Origin: Kocuria marina
GTDB lineage: Bacteria > Actinomycetota > Actinomycetes > Actinomycetales > Micrococcaceae
Assembly: GCA_014652975.1 (NCBI GenBank)
Contig: BMZV01000007.1
Coordinates: 1 to 64,000 of the forward strand
Direction: 5' to 3'
Length of the DNA: 64,000 nt
The translations under genes and the position numbers were made by a program. Each line of letters starts with the position of its first letter. Position 1 is the stretch's first letter. Below, one piece after another: positions 17,423 through 27,239 of this stretch. The notes below the pieces were generated by a model. The model saw only the letters and a list, made by a program, of their open reading frames with translations, made no database searches and was not told the origin of the DNA.

Positions 17423-18417
17423 GCGCGCAACACCACCCGGTGGACGGCGAGCAACTCCCGCCGGAGATCACCCGAGCCCTCACCCGGGCCGTGCGCCTGG
17501 AATGGATCACCCTCGGGACCCTCGCGGTCACGGTGACCCTCGTGTTCCTCGTGCTGGGGAACTCGCAGGCCATGAAGACGGCATGGGTCGAGGACCTATT
17601 GTCCTTCATCCCGCCCATTGCGTTCCTGGTCGGCGTACGGATCACCCGCCGCCCGGCCACCGCGAAGCACCCTTTCGGCCATCACCGCTCCGTGGGGATG
17701 GCCCACCTGGTCTCGGCCACCGCGCTGCTGGTCATGGGGACATATCTGATCGTCGACTCGGGCAGCAAACTCATCACGGCGGAGCACCCGTCCATCGGCG
17801 GGATCCAGCTGTTCGGCACCACGGTGTGGCTCGGCTGGTTGATGATCGGGGTCCTGGTTGTCACGGGCATCCCGCCGGTGATCCTGGGGCGCATGAAGTT
17901 GAAACTCGCGACACCGTTGCACAACAAGGTGCTCTTCGCGGACGCGGACATGAACAAGGCGGATTGGATGACCTCCGCCGCGGCCACCGCGGGTGTGATC
18001 GGGATCGGCCTGGGGTGGTGGTGGGCGGACGCCGTGGCGGCCATCGTGATCGCCGTGTCCATCCTCAGGGACGGGATCACGAACCTCCGCGCCGCCGTGG
18101 CCGGGCTCGCGGATGCCCGTCCCACCACCGTGGACAACAAGGAGCCTCACCCGCTCAACGCGGACGTGGACGCCTTCCTCCGACAGCTGGAGTGGGCGCG
18201 CGTGGGTGCCGCACGCGTACGCGACGAGGGTCAGGTGTTCCAGGTCGAGGGATTCGTGGTTCCCCGCACCCCGGATGTCGCGACTCCCGATCGGCTGGAC
18301 GCCGCCCGCAAGCAGTTGCTGGCACTGGACTGGAAGATTCGCGACGTGGTGCTCATCCCCGTCAACACGCTTCCGCGGATCCTGGAGGCCGAGGAGTTCG
18401 AAGGTCATTCGCACTAG
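17419..18417 (+). CDS. cation diffusion facilitator (CDF) family transporter
   Basis: 332 residues, about five to six membrane segments. The metal-site motifs are HPFGHHRSVGMAHL (TM2-3 loop) and ADMNKADWMTSAAA, where the usual HxxxD of TM5 is partly changed (NKADWMTS with D). A cytoplasmic C-terminal domain follows. CDF proteins export divalent metals (Zn, Fe, Co, Mn) in exchange for protons. It is translationally coupled to the preceding mini solute-binding lipoprotein. The metal cannot be predicted. Confidence 0.85.
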   Translation: MSAQHHPVDGEQLPPEITRALTRAVRLEWITLGTLAVTVTLVFLVLGNSQAMKTAWVEDLLSFIPPIAFLVGVRITRRPATAKHPFGHHRSVGMAHLVSATALLVMGTYLIVDSGSKLITAEHPSIGGIQLFGTTVWLGWLMIGVLVVTGIPPVILGRMKLKLATPLHNKVLFADADMNKADWMTSAAATAGVIGIGLGWWWADAVAAIVIAVSILRDGITNLRAAVAGLADARPTTVDNKEPHPLNADVDAFLRQLEWARVGAARVRDEGQVFQVEGFVVPRTPDVATPDRLDAARKQLLALDWKIRDVVLIPVNTLPRILEAEEFEGHSH

Positions 18418-18430
18418 ATTGTTGAACAAT
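18418..18430. promoter_or_regulatory. GntR-type operator ATTGTTGAACAAT before pxpA
   Basis: A perfect 13-bp palindrome (ATTGTT-G-AACAAT) begins at the base after the CDF stop codon, 50 bp before pxpA. A near-identical site lies at 24801-24815, before the NRAMP-like gene. FadR/VanR-type GntR proteins bind such sites, and the operon's own fourth gene encodes one. Confidence 0.75.
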
Positions 18431-18479
18431 CCTCCCGCGTGCGGCATTCTGGAACTCGGTACTGAGACGGAGGTCACGC

Positions 18480-19238
18480 ATGACGGTCATCGATCTGAAC
18501 AGCGACGTGGGCGAGTCGTTCGGCAACTGGCACATGGGCGACGACGCCGCCATCTTCCGTTCCGTCTCCTCCGCCAACGTGGCCTGCGGGTTCCACGCCG
18601 GGGACCCGGGCACCATGGCACAGACGTGCCGGGACGCGGTGGCCGCAGGAGTCACCGTGGGCGCCCACGTGGCGTACAGGGACCTGGCCGGTTTTGGCCG
18701 ACGGTTCCTGGACTGCTCCCCCACCGAACTCGCCGATGACGTGCTCTACCAAATGGGTGCACTCGAGGCGATGGCGCGCTCGGTCGGCACGACCATCAAA
18801 TACGTCAAACCCCACGGGGCGCTGTACAACACGATCGTCCACCACGAGGCACACGCGCAGGCGGTCGTGGACGCGGTCAAGGCGTTCGGCGGTGACCTCC
18901 CGTTGCTGCTGCTGCCCGGTTCCGTGGCCCTGGACAAGGCCGAGCGAGCGGGACTGCGTGGGGTGGCCGAGGCATTCGCCGACCGTGGGTACACCCCCGA
19001 GGGCACGCTGGTCTCCCGCCGCGAGCCAGGCGCTGTGTTGCACGACGCCGCCCAGGTCACCGAGCGCATGATCCGCCTGGCCGAACACGGCACGCTGACC
19101 GCGGTGGACGGCTCCACAGTGCACCTCGCCACCGAGAGCATTTGCGTGCACGGGGACACCCCCGGGTCCGCAGCCATGGCCGCCGAGGTCCGCGCGGGTC
19201 TGGAGCGCGCGGGCATCACGATCCGGTCGTTCGTGTGA
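18480..19238 (+). CDS. pxpA: 5-oxoprolinase subunit PxpA (LamB/YcsF family)
   Basis: 252 residues with the family start [30 protein letters not shown] and [15 protein letters not shown]. With PxpB and PxpC it forms the prokaryotic ATP-dependent 5-oxoprolinase, which opens pyroglutamate to glutamate. It is the first gene of a four-gene operon. Its stop overlaps the GTG start of pxpBC by 4 bp. The GntR-like palindrome upstream is its likely control site. Confidence 0.93.
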   Translation: MTVIDLNSDVGESFGNWHMGDDAAIFRSVSSANVACGFHAGDPGTMAQTCRDAVAAGVTVGAHVAYRDLAGFGRRFLDCSPTELADDVLYQMGALEAMARSVGTTIKYVKPHGALYNTIVHHEAHAQAVVDAVKAFGGDLPLLLLPGSVALDKAERAGLRGVAEAFADRGYTPEGTLVSRREPGAVLHDAAQVTERMIRLAEHGTLTAVDGSTVHLATESICVHGDTPGSAAMAAEVRAGLERAGITIRSFV

Positions 19239-21022
19239 GCGGCCGCGATTCGACGACGCCCGGTCCGGGCACCGCCCACGACGGCGCGGGCGTGCCCTCC
19301 CCGGCCACTCCACGAGCCGCCAACGTGACGCAGAGCGGATCCGGCGCGCCGCGCACCGCACCCCGGGACCGAGCCACCGCGCCTGCCACGTCCTCATCGG
19401 CAGCACCCGACACGGCCACCCCGCCGCGGACGGGTCTGCGCTGGGCCGGCACGCGGGCCTTCCTGATCGAGTGCCCCTCGCTCGAGCACGTGATGCGGCT
19501 GCATGCCCACCTGAGTGCCCATCCGTACCCGGGTCAGCTCGATGTCCTGGCCGCCGCGGAGACCGTGTTGCTGACCTTCACAACTCCCGCCGCGGCGCGG
19601 AGGGCCGTGAGCGACGTCGTCGACATCCGGCTCGATTCCACCGAACCGGCCGCGGGTAAGGACGTGGCGATCGACGTGGTCTACGACGGCGAGGATTTGG
19701 CCGCCGTGGGAAAGCTGACCGGGCTCGGCGAGCGCGGCGTGATCGAGGCGCACACGGGAACCGGCTGGACGGCGGCGTTCGGCGGGTTCGCGCCGGGATT
19801 CGCGTACCTTGTGGCCGACGGCGATCCGCTCGAGGTGCCGCGCAGGGACTCGCCGCGCACCGCGGTGCCGGCCGGGTCCGTGGCGCTCGCGGGACGCTTC
19901 TCGGCCGTCTACCCACGGCGTTCCCCCGGGGGTTGGCAGCTGATCGGTCACACGGACGCGCCGCTGTGGGACGTGGACCGGGAGGAGCCCGCCCTGATCC
20001 GACCGGGTGACACCGTGCGCTACCGGGCGGTGCGCGAACTCGTGACGGTGTCCTCGGAGACGGCACTACCAGCGTCGCGCCGGGAGCGGACACACGCCCT
20101 GGTGATCGAGGATCCCGGGATGCAGTCCCTGCCCCAGGACGGCGGCAGACCCGGCCGAGGCGACCTGGGCGTGGTGGCCTCCGGCGCGGCGGACCGCGCG
20201 TCGGCCGAGCAGGCCAACCGGCTGGTGGGCAATTCGCCCGAGGCCGCCGTGATCGAGTCGCTGCTGGGTGGGCTGTCCGTCACGGCCCGCGGGCACCACG
20301 TGCTGGCCCTCAGTGGCGCGCCCACTCCGGCCCGGATCGAGGGACCCCTCGGCGGACGCGCCGTCACGTGTCACGCTCCGTTCGCCCTGTACGACGGCGA
20401 GCGCCTCACCCTGGGCGCCCCGGGCAGAGGCCTGCGCACTTATCTGGCAGTCCGCGGTGGGATCGACGTGCCCGAGGTCCTGGGAAGCCGCTCCACGGAC
20501 GTGCTGTCCGGGATCGGACCAGACCCGTTGAGCGCCGGTGACGAACTCCCGGTCCTCGAAGTTGCCGCGGGCAGAGCCGTGGGCCTGCCGGAGCCACCGG
20601 CGGTCACCCTCCCCGCTCCCGACGAGACCGTCACACTGCGTGTGAGCCCGGGTCCCCGCGACGACTGGTTCACCCCGGAGGCAATCGAGACGTTCCTCTC
20701 CCGGGACTGGGTCGTGAGCGAGCAGTCCAATCGTGTGGGGGTGCGCTTCGAGGAACCCACCGAGGGCCCGCCGCTCGAGCGTTCCCGCGAGGGCGAACTG
20801 TCGAGCGAGGGTGTGGTGGCCGGTTCCCTGCAGGTTCCCCACTCGGGGGTTCCCGTGCTCTTCCTGGCCGACCATCCCGTGACGGGCGGCTATCCCGTGA
20901 TCGGGGTCGTGCTCCCGGAGGACCTCCCCCTCTCCGCCCAACTACCCCCGGGCAGCACGGTCCGCTTCACGTTCACCGACCCGCGCCACCCGGCATTCGA
21001 CACCGCAGGAGACACACCATGA
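19235..21022 (+). CDS. pxpBC: 5-oxoprolinase PxpB-PxpC fusion (KipI/KipA-like)
   Basis: 595 residues. After 65 or so low-complexity residues rich in Pro, Thr, Ala and Gly, a PxpB/KipI domain runs about 70-285 ([40 protein letters not shown]). A PxpC/KipA domain follows, about 295-590 ([47 protein letters not shown]). Both subunits are separate proteins in many bacteria; fusion is known. The GTG start at 19235 overlaps pxpA (GTGA), and the stop overlaps the carboxylase ATG at 21019. Confidence 0.92.
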   Translation: MSGRDSTTPGPGTAHDGAGVPSPATPRAANVTQSGSGAPRTAPRDRATAPATSSSAAPDTATPPRTGLRWAGTRAFLIECPSLEHVMRLHAHLSAHPYPGQLDVLAAAETVLLTFTTPAAARRAVSDVVDIRLDSTEPAAGKDVAIDVVYDGEDLAAVGKLTGLGERGVIEAHTGTGWTAAFGGFAPGFAYLVADGDPLEVPRRDSPRTAVPAGSVALAGRFSAVYPRRSPGGWQLIGHTDAPLWDVDREEPALIRPGDTVRYRAVRELVTVSSETALPASRRERTHALVIEDPGMQSLPQDGGRPGRGDLGVVASGAADRASAEQANRLVGNSPEAAVIESLLGGLSVTARGHHVLALSGAPTPARIEGPLGGRAVTCHAPFALYDGERLTLGAPGRGLRTYLAVRGGIDVPEVLGSRSTDVLSGIGPDPLSAGDELPVLEVAAGRAVGLPEPPAVTLPAPDETVTLRVSPGPRDDWFTPEAIETFLSRDWVVSEQSNRVGVRFEEPTEGPPLERSREGELSSEGVVAGSLQVPHSGVPVLFLADHPVTGGYPVIGVVLPEDLPLSAQLPPGSTVRFTFTDPRHPAFDTAGDTP

Positions 21023-22821
21023 AGAAGGTCCTGATCGCCAACCGCGGGGAGATCGCGGTGCGGATCGCGCGGGCGTGCGCGGACGCCGGCCTGACCTCGG
21101 TGGCCGTGTACTCCGAACCCGACGCCGACGCCTTCCACGTGCAGACGGCCGACGAGGCCTACGCCCTGCCCGGTTCCGCCCCCGCGGACACCTACCTGCA
21201 TATCGACCGTCTGCTCGCCGTGGCCTCCCGTTCCGGCGCGGACGCCGTGCACCCGGGCTACGGGTTCCTGTCCGAGAACGCGGACTTCGCCCAGGCCGTG
21301 GCGGATGCCGGCCTCACGTGGATCGGGCCGTCCGCCCGGGTCATCCGCGAACTGGGCAACAAGGTCACCGCCCGCGCCATCGCCGTGCGCGCCGGCGCTC
21401 CCCTGGTCCCCGGCACGGACGGTCCCGTGGACGACGCCGCTGCGGCCCGGTCATTCGCCGAGGAGCACGGACTGCCCATCGCCATCAAGGCCGCCTTCGG
21501 CGGTGGTGGTCGTGGGATGCGCGTGGCCAGGACCATGGACGAGATCGACGCCGCGTTCGACGCGGCGGTGCGCGAAGCGACGTCGGCGTTCGGGCGGGGT
21601 GAATGTTTCGTGGAGCGTTTCCTGGACAAGCCCCGCCACGTGGAGGCCCAGGTCATCGCGGACACCCACGGTTCCGTGATCGTGGTGGGCACGCGGGACT
21701 GCTCGCTGCAGCGGCGGAACCAGAAGCTCGTGGAGGAGGCCCCTGCGCCGTTCCTGACCGATGAGCAGCGCACGACCATCCACGAATCCGCCCGTGCCAT
21801 CTGCCGGGAGGCCGGGTACACCGGAGCGGGCACGGTCGAGTACCTCGTGGCCCCGGACGGGCTGATCTCCTTCCTGGAGGTCAACACGCGGCTGCAGGTG
21901 GAACACCCCGTCACGGAGCAGACGGCGGGCGTGGACCTCGTGCGGGAACAGTTCCGCGTGGCCGACGGTCTGGCGCTGAGCCTCACCGAGGACCCGCAAC
22001 CGAGGGGGCACGCGTTCGAGTTCCGACTCAATGCGGAGGACCCGGCCCTCGGCTTCCTCCCCACGCCCGGCACGGTGGAGACGTTCGAGGCCCCCACGGG
22101 CGCGGGGGTGCGCATGGACACCGGAGTGCGTTCCGGATCCGTGGTGCCCGCCGAGTACGACTCCCTCCTGGCCAAACTCATCGTGTGGGGAGAGGACCGG
22201 CAGCAGACCCTCGTGCGCTCGCGCGCCGCACTGCGGGAACTCGTGATCCGCGGGGTGCCCACCGTGGTCCCGTTCCACCGCGCGGTCCTGGAGGCGCCCG
22301 CGTTCACGTCCCCGGACGGGGTGGAGGTGTACACCACGTGGATCGAGGACGAGTTCGCACCAGAGCTGGAGGCCTCCCCGTACGTGGCGCCAGGGGTCGG
22401 CGCGCGCACCACGGTCACGGTGGAGATCGACGGGCGCGCCCATCAACTGGGCCTGCCCGCAGACCTTGCCGCCGCCCTCCTGGGTGGCGGGTCCGTCGCA
22501 GGTTCCGGGTCCGCTTCGGCATCCGGGGGCGCTGAACCGCGGTCCGGTGAGACCGCGGGAGCGGGGGCAGAAACCGGGGCGGCGTCGTCGCACAATGAGG
22601 ACTCGGCAGGAACGAGCCTGGTGGCGCCCATGAACGGGACGGTCGTGACGTGGGCCATGCAGGACGGCGCCGAGGTGGCCGAGGGCGACACCGTCCTCAC
22701 GCTGGAGGCGATGAAGATGGAGACGCCCGTCCGCGCTCATCGCTCCGGCACGCTGACCCGGGCGGACCTGGCGGAGGGGTCCGCAGTGCGCAAGGGGCAG
22801 ACGCTGGGAGAGATCGCGTGA
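21019..22821 (+). CDS. biotin carboxylase with C-terminal biotinyl domain
   Basis: 600 residues. The biotin carboxylase domain runs about 1-445 ([66 protein letters not shown]). A 60-residue Gly/Ser/Ala linker is followed by a biotinyl domain ending with EAMKMETPV, whose Lys is biotinylated. No carboxyltransferase is adjacent. In many genomes such a protein accompanies pxpABC, its exact role being unsettled. Coupled by 4-bp overlaps on both sides. Confidence 0.9.
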   Translation: MKKVLIANRGEIAVRIARACADAGLTSVAVYSEPDADAFHVQTADEAYALPGSAPADTYLHIDRLLAVASRSGADAVHPGYGFLSENADFAQAVADAGLTWIGPSARVIRELGNKVTARAIAVRAGAPLVPGTDGPVDDAAAARSFAEEHGLPIAIKAAFGGGGRGMRVARTMDEIDAAFDAAVREATSAFGRGECFVERFLDKPRHVEAQVIADTHGSVIVVGTRDCSLQRRNQKLVEEAPAPFLTDEQRTTIHESARAICREAGYTGAGTVEYLVAPDGLISFLEVNTRLQVEHPVTEQTAGVDLVREQFRVADGLALSLTEDPQPRGHAFEFRLNAEDPALGFLPTPGTVETFEAPTGAGVRMDTGVRSGSVVPAEYDSLLAKLIVWGEDRQQTLVRSRAALRELVIRGVPTVVPFHRAVLEAPAFTSPDGVEVYTTWIEDEFAPELEASPYVAPGVGARTTVTVEIDGRAHQLGLPADLAAALLGGGSVAGSGSASASGGAEPRSGETAGAGAETGAASSHNEDSAGTSLVAPMNGTVVTWAMQDGAEVAEGDTVLTLEAMKMETPVRAHRSGTLTRADLAEGSAVRKGQTLGEIA

Positions 22822-23468
22822 CGGCCGTCGAGCCGCGTGAGAACGCCCAGGCGAGCGCCCACGCGGCCCGGCAGTTGCGCGCCCGCATCTCGAACGGCCA
22901 ACTGCCCCCGGGAGCGAAACTCTCGGAACAGGCCGTGGCCCGAGAGCTGGGGGTCTCGCGCAACACCTTGCGCGAGGCGTTCACCATGTTGGCGGCGGAG
23001 CGCCTCGTGGATCGGATCGCGCACCGGGGTGTGTTCGTTGCACAGCCCGACGCCGACGACGTCCGCGACCTCTACGCCGCCCGCTGCGTCCTGGAGCCGG
23101 GCACCGTGCTGTGGGGTGCGCCCGATCCGCAGTCGCTGTCCCGGCTGAGTGCGCTCACCACCTCGGCGCTCGCCGCCCGGGATGCCGGGGACGTGACGGC
23201 CATGGCGGATGCGAACCAGGGCTTCCACCGGGAGCTCGTGGCGTCGTCCGGTTCGGCGGAGCTGGTCGCGGTCATGGATCTGTTGTCGGCGCGGATGCGG
23301 CTGGTGTTCCACGCGATGTCCACGGATCCGCAGTTCCACGCGCGCTACGCGGTGCGCAATACCCAGGTGCTGCGATCCCTCGAGTCCGGCGACCGTGACC
23401 GGGCCATGCACCTACTCAGGGAGTCCCTGACCGCGGCACGGAACGAGATCCTCGCGCACCTGACCTGA
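22818..23468 (+). CDS. GntR-family regulator (FadR/FCD type)
   Basis: 216 residues: winged helix about 10-75 ([59 protein letters not shown] in fragments), then an FCD ligand domain with the YAARCVLEP helix and [11 protein letters not shown] metal-site residues. The GTG start at 22818 overlaps the carboxylase stop. It very probably represses its own operon and the convergent NRAMP-like gene through the shared TTGTTNAACAA palindromes, with an organic acid as ligand. Confidence 0.9.
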   Translation: MTAVEPRENAQASAHAARQLRARISNGQLPPGAKLSEQAVARELGVSRNTLREAFTMLAAERLVDRIAHRGVFVAQPDADDVRDLYAARCVLEPGTVLWGAPDPQSLSRLSALTTSALAARDAGDVTAMADANQGFHRELVASSGSAELVAVMDLLSARMRLVFHAMSTDPQFHARYAVRNTQVLRSLESGDRDRAMHLLRESLTAARNEILAHLT

Positions 23469-23486
23469 CGGTTCGGGTGGGCGGGA

Positions 23487-24740
23487 TCAGGACCAGAGCT
23501 TCGCGAGGCCCGCCAGGGAGTTCCACGCGAGATACACCGTGAGCAGCCAGGCGAGGACACCCACCACGAGCAACCACACCGGGTAGCGGTAGCCGTGCAG
23601 CAGATCCCTGCGACGCCATGCGACCCACAACAGGATGGCGAAACCGAAGGGCAGGATCAGGGCGTTGAAGGCACCGGCGAAGATGAGCAGGGTCTGCGGT
23701 GCCTGGCCCAGGAAGAAGTAGACCACCGCGCACACCGCGATGAAGGCCACGGTGAGCAGGTTCCGGGTGCGCGGCTTGCCCTGGGACGAGGTCACGAAGG
23801 AGATGGACGTGAACGCGGCCCCGATGACCGAGGTCAGCGCCGCGGCCCACAGCACCACACCGAAGATCCGTACACCGATCTCACCGGCCGCGGCACCGAA
23901 GGCCTCCGCCGCCATGTTGTCGCTCGTGAGGGAGACGCCGCCGGCCACCACGCCGAAGATCGCGAGGAACAACAACACACGCATCACGCACGTGACCAGG
24001 ATGCCCAGCACGGAACTGCGCGTGATCTCCCGGACGCTCTCCACACCGGTGACTCCCGAGTCGATCATGCGGTGCGCGCCGGAGTACGTGATGTACCCGC
24101 CCACCGTGCCGCCGATCAGCGTGGTGATCACCAGAAAGTCGATCCGCTCCGGCAACACCGTGTTCTTCAGCGCCTCCCCCACGGGCGGAGCCGCCACGAT
24201 GGCCACGTACAGCATGAGCAGGATCATGACGGCGCCCAACAGCACCACGATGCGGTCCAGCGCGAGTCCCGCGCGCTTCGAGAGGAAGATCAACACGGCG
24301 ATCGCGGCGGAGATCCCCCCGCCGATCTTGGGATCCAGGCCCAACATGGCGTTGAGGCCCAGACCGGTTCCCGCGATGTTGCCGATGTTGAAGACCGCAC
24401 CGCCCAGGAAGACCAGCGCCGCGAGCACCGCCCCGGCACCGGGCAACACCCTCCCGGCCAGTTCCTGCGCCCGGCGACCCGAGATCCCGATGACCCGCCA
24501 CACGTTCAGCTGCACGGCGATGTCCACGAGGATCGAGATCAGGATGGCGAACGCGAAGGCAGCGCCCAACTGCACCGTGAAGACGGTGGTCTGGGTGATG
24601 AAACCGGGCCCGATGGCACTCGTGGCCATGAGGAACATGGCCCCCAACAGGGCACTGCGGTGCCCGGTGGTGCGCTGGGGCGTTTTCCCGCCCTCGGTCA
24701 CGGACTCGCCGGGCTGCGGGCTGGGACTGACAGAGGACAT
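23487..24740 (-). CDS. NRAMP-fold transporter lacking the canonical metal site
   Basis: 417 residues with about 11 membrane helices. Start at ATG 24740. It belongs to the NRAMP superfamily by overall pattern. The first helix reads SAIGPGFITQT where metal-transporting NRAMP proteins have DPGN, and the sixth reads GGTVGGYITYSG where they have a Met-Pro-His segment. Both substrate-binding stretches have thus changed, so Mn/Fe transport is unlikely. It converges on the pxp operon and has the same operator in its promoter. I infer uptake of 5-oxoproline or a related acid. Confidence 0.82.
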   Translation of the reverse strand: MSSVSPSPQPGESVTEGGKTPQRTTGHRSALLGAMFLMATSAIGPGFITQTTVFTVQLGAAFAFAILISILVDIAVQLNVWRVIGISGRRAQELAGRVLPGAGAVLAALVFLGGAVFNIGNIAGTGLGLNAMLGLDPKIGGGISAAIAVLIFLSKRAGLALDRIVVLLGAVMILLMLYVAIVAAPPVGEALKNTVLPERIDFLVITTLIGGTVGGYITYSGAHRMIDSGVTGVESVREITRSSVLGILVTCVMRVLLFLAIFGVVAGGVSLTSDNMAAEAFGAAAGEIGVRIFGVVLWAAALTSVIGAAFTSISFVTSSQGKPRTRNLLTVAFIAVCAVVYFFLGQAPQTLLIFAGAFNALILPFGFAILLWVAWRRRDLLHGYRYPVWLLVVGVLAWLLTVYLAWNSLAGLAKLWS

Positions 24741-24800
24741 GCTTCCATCCAAGGGGTCACGTGAGCGGGGACACATTCGTGCAATGAAGGCATCCTATAG

Positions 24801-24815
24801 GTTGTTCAACAATCT
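24801..24815. promoter_or_regulatory. GntR-type operator before the NRAMP-like gene
   Basis: GTTGTTCAACAATCT; read on the other strand it is AGATTGTTGAACAAC, matching AGATTGTTGAACAAT at 18416-18430 in 14 of 15 positions. It lies 60 bp upstream of ATG 24740, which fits a shared regulator. Confidence 0.75.
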
Positions 24816-24900
24816 GCCCAGCGAACCGTCGGACAACTGACGGCGCGGCGGCAATGTCCGAGGCATCCCCAGACCATGCCCGAGATTCTGGGTAGCGAAA

Positions 24901-24927
24901 AGCCACTTCGGACGGACCGAAGTGGCT
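24901..24927 (-). terminator. intrinsic terminator after the DUF4870 gene
   Basis: Perfect 11-bp stem AGCCACTTCGG/CCGAAGTGGCT with a 5-base loop. On the minus strand it is followed by TTTT. The 24928-25009 stretch between it and the gene holds nothing recognisable. Confidence 0.75.
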
Positions 24928-25009
24928 TCTCGATGCCTCGATTTCCATTAACGGCTTCGCGCTGCCTCAGCAGTTGAGGAGCGGCTCACCCTCCGCGGGT
25001 GCGGCGCGC

Positions 25010-25513
25010 TCAGCGCAGGATCGGCAGCTGCATGGGATAGCGGTACACCACGCCCCGGCCGGCCCTGACCGCGGCCATGATGTGGCACACGAGCAACAGG
25101 ACCCAGTACGCGGCGATCAGCAGCAACCCCACGGGCGAGAGGATCACCGTGAACAGCAGGACCCAGCCCACCAGGTTGACGAGCCACATGGTCACGTTGA
25201 AGTTGAACGCGCCCGCGGCGGCCGACCGCAGGAACGGGCTCTTGTCCTTGTAGATGAACCACACGATGAGCGGGCCCAGGAAGCCGAGCCAGCCCACGGA
25301 GACGATCGCGGCGATCGGGCCCGCGAGGTGGGTCAGCACGGCCACGGTGCGCTCGTCGTCCCGGGGCCCGGAGGAACCCGCGCGGTAGCCGTTGGGACCC
25401 TGGGCGTGCGGGCCGCCCTGGGCGTACTGCTGGCCGCGAGGGTCGGGCCCGCCGGGGCCCGTGGGTCCCTGCGAGCGGTAGTCGGGACGCGGTTGCTGCG
25501 GTTCGTAGCTCAT
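25010..25513 (-). CDS. DUF4870 domain membrane protein
   Basis: 167 residues. A Pro/Gln/Gly-rich cytoplasmic N-terminus (1-50) is followed by the DUF4870/Tic20-like core: DDERTVAVLTHLAGPIAAI, FLGPLIVWFIYKDKSPFLRSAAAGAFNFNVT and three to four hydrophobic helices. Function is unknown for the family. It lies 56 bp downstream of the DUF3533 gene on the same strand and may be co-transcribed. Confidence 0.85.
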   Translation of the reverse strand: MSYEPQQPRPDYRSQGPTGPGGPDPRGQQYAQGGPHAQGPNGYRAGSSGPRDDERTVAVLTHLAGPIAAIVSVGWLGFLGPLIVWFIYKDKSPFLRSAAAGAFNFNVTMWLVNLVGWVLLFTVILSPVGLLLIAAYWVLLLVCHIMAAVRAGRGVVYRYPMQLPILR

Positions 25514-25569
25514 GTCATCTCCGTGGTGTCCGAGCCGGGAAAGCTCACTGGTCGTGTCCTGGCTCCAGC

Positions 25570-27144
25570 CTAGGCGGAGGCGCCGTCCGGCACGGAGGGG
25601 TTATCCGCAGTCTCAGGGAGAGGTTTCTCCCCGTCGGATGCCGCGGCACGGGCGCTGTGCTTGCCGCCGCCGGCGGAGCCGCGCAGACCCACCCACTTGT
25701 CGTAGCCCCAACCGCCCAGCACACCCACGAGCAGGGCGAGGGCGAGCATGACGAACAGCCCGATCAGCCCGGTGGTCAGACCGGCCTCCGGGATCGCGTC
25801 GAAGAACAGCGCGGAGCGGATGGACGTGAAGATGTGATGCAAGGGCTCGATCGGGGCGATCGCACGGAAGAATCCGGGAACCGCCTCCAACGGGACCACG
25901 GCGCCCGCGGAGGGCAGGCCCATGAAGACGAGGTAGACCAGGCACAGCAGCATCCCCACGCTGCCGCCCACGGAGATCAGCGCCAGGACGATGGCCGAGA
26001 CCGTGGACATTGCGAGCCACCCGAGCAGGAACACGAGGAACCCGTGTGGCACGGGCATGCCCACCGTGGACGCCACCCACATCATGAGCGCGGAGGCCGG
26101 GGCGGCCGCGACCACGAACGTCAGCCACTTCATGAGGTAGCCCACGGGGCGGGGCAGCACGGCCCGCTCGTAGTCCTTGAAGAACGGCCCCATCTCGAAC
26201 GGGGCCATGCCCATGCGCCCATCCATGAGCAGATTGAGCGCCACGGAGCCGGAGAAGCCGACCACCAGCAGCAGGATCGAGTAGTAGAACGCGCTCATGC
26301 CCAGGGCGGTGCCCTCGGGGAGGTCGTTGTATGCCTTGGACACCATATTCACGGGGTCCTTGAGGGTGTCCTTGGCCACCGAGCTGACGGTGGGTGAGAG
26401 CTCCTTGGCGATCTGCTCGGCGGAGCCCTCCTGGGACTTCTGCACCTGCTGCGCGAACTGCTGGACCTCGGGCCCGCCCTGCGCGGCCTGGCGCTGGAGC
26501 TGCTGGGACTGCTGCTGCTGGGACTGCTGCAGCTGCTGGAGCACCTTGTTGTAGGCCTGGTCCTCGGCGGGTGCCACGGAATCCGTGAGCTGCTCGCCGA
26601 GCTTCTTGCTGGCCTCGCGCACACCGGGTTCCACGGCGCCCGTGGCCAGTCGGGTGCCCAGGGACCCGGCCTGGGGGTCCGTGTAGACCGTGACCTCGGG
26701 GCGCGCGGCGTTATCCCGGGTGAGGGACCCCTCGATGAGACTCACGGTGTCCTCGGAGAAGGACTCGGGCACCACCACGGCGGCGTAGAGCTCACCGCGA
26801 TCCAACTGTTCCCGTACCTCGTCGATGCTGAGCTGCCGGAGGTCGATCTTGTCCTCCTCCGCGGCCTTGTCCGCGAACTTCTGGACGAGGTCCTTGCCCA
26901 GGTTCTCCTGGCTGGCCTTGCCGTCGGCCTGGGGCACCTCCGCGCCCTTGTCCTGGTTGACCACGGCAATGGGGAACTCCTTGAAGTGCTTGTCCGGGCT
27001 GGACAGGCCTCCCAGGTAGAGGGCGGTGCCGATCACGCCCACGGCGATGATCGCGAGCATGGGCAGCAGCCAGAACCCGACCTGGCCGAAAGGCCGTCCG
27101 AGTCGGGCCCGGAGGGAGTGGGCGGAAGCGTGTTTGGGTGTCAC
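25570..27144 (-). CDS. DUF3533 (SNG1/ABC-2-like) membrane protein
   Basis: 524 residues. One N-terminal helix (WLLPMLAIIAVGVIGTALYL) precedes a large extracytoplasmic domain of about 250 residues with a Gln-rich coil (QQLQQSQQQQSQQLQ). Five more helices with the DUF3533 pattern follow (MGMAPFEMGPFFKDYERAVLP, MGLPSAGAVVPLEAVPGFFRAIAPIEPLHHI). Related proteins (YhgE/Pip, SNG1) are linked to export or drug tolerance. I take GTG 27144 as start because AGGAG stands 7 bases before it; ATG 27171 lacks such a site. It is divergent from a TetR gene across an 18-bp palindrome. Confidence 0.82.
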   Translation of the reverse strand: MTPKHASAHSLRARLGRPFGQVGFWLLPMLAIIAVGVIGTALYLGGLSSPDKHFKEFPIAVVNQDKGAEVPQADGKASQENLGKDLVQKFADKAAEEDKIDLRQLSIDEVREQLDRGELYAAVVVPESFSEDTVSLIEGSLTRDNAARPEVTVYTDPQAGSLGTRLATGAVEPGVREASKKLGEQLTDSVAPAEDQAYNKVLQQLQQSQQQQSQQLQRQAAQGGPEVQQFAQQVQKSQEGSAEQIAKELSPTVSSVAKDTLKDPVNMVSKAYNDLPEGTALGMSAFYYSILLLVVGFSGSVALNLLMDGRMGMAPFEMGPFFKDYERAVLPRPVGYLMKWLTFVVAAAPASALMMWVASTVGMPVPHGFLVFLLGWLAMSTVSAIVLALISVGGSVGMLLCLVYLVFMGLPSAGAVVPLEAVPGFFRAIAPIEPLHHIFTSIRSALFFDAIPEAGLTTGLIGLFVMLALALLVGVLGGWGYDKWVGLRGSAGGGKHSARAAASDGEKPLPETADNPSVPDGASA

Positions 27145-27195
27145 AGGTTTCTCCTGGCGCGAGGAATGCACGACGTGTCTGGGGGTTCCTGATCA

Positions 27196-27213
27196 CGATA
27201 CACTGATGTATCG
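27196..27213. promoter_or_regulatory. TetR operator CGATACA-N4-TGTATCG
   Basis: A perfect 7-bp inverted repeat in the 95-bp gap between the divergent DUF3533 and TetR genes. Its position fits autoregulation and repression of the membrane protein by the TetR protein. Confidence 0.75.
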
Positions 27214-27239
27214 AGATGTGAAGACGAGGCGATGGATAC

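Noticed and set aside
23487-24740. Calling the transporter MntH
   Set aside because: The metal-binding motifs of helices 1 and 6 are absent, so the gene symbol would assert a function the sequence contradicts.
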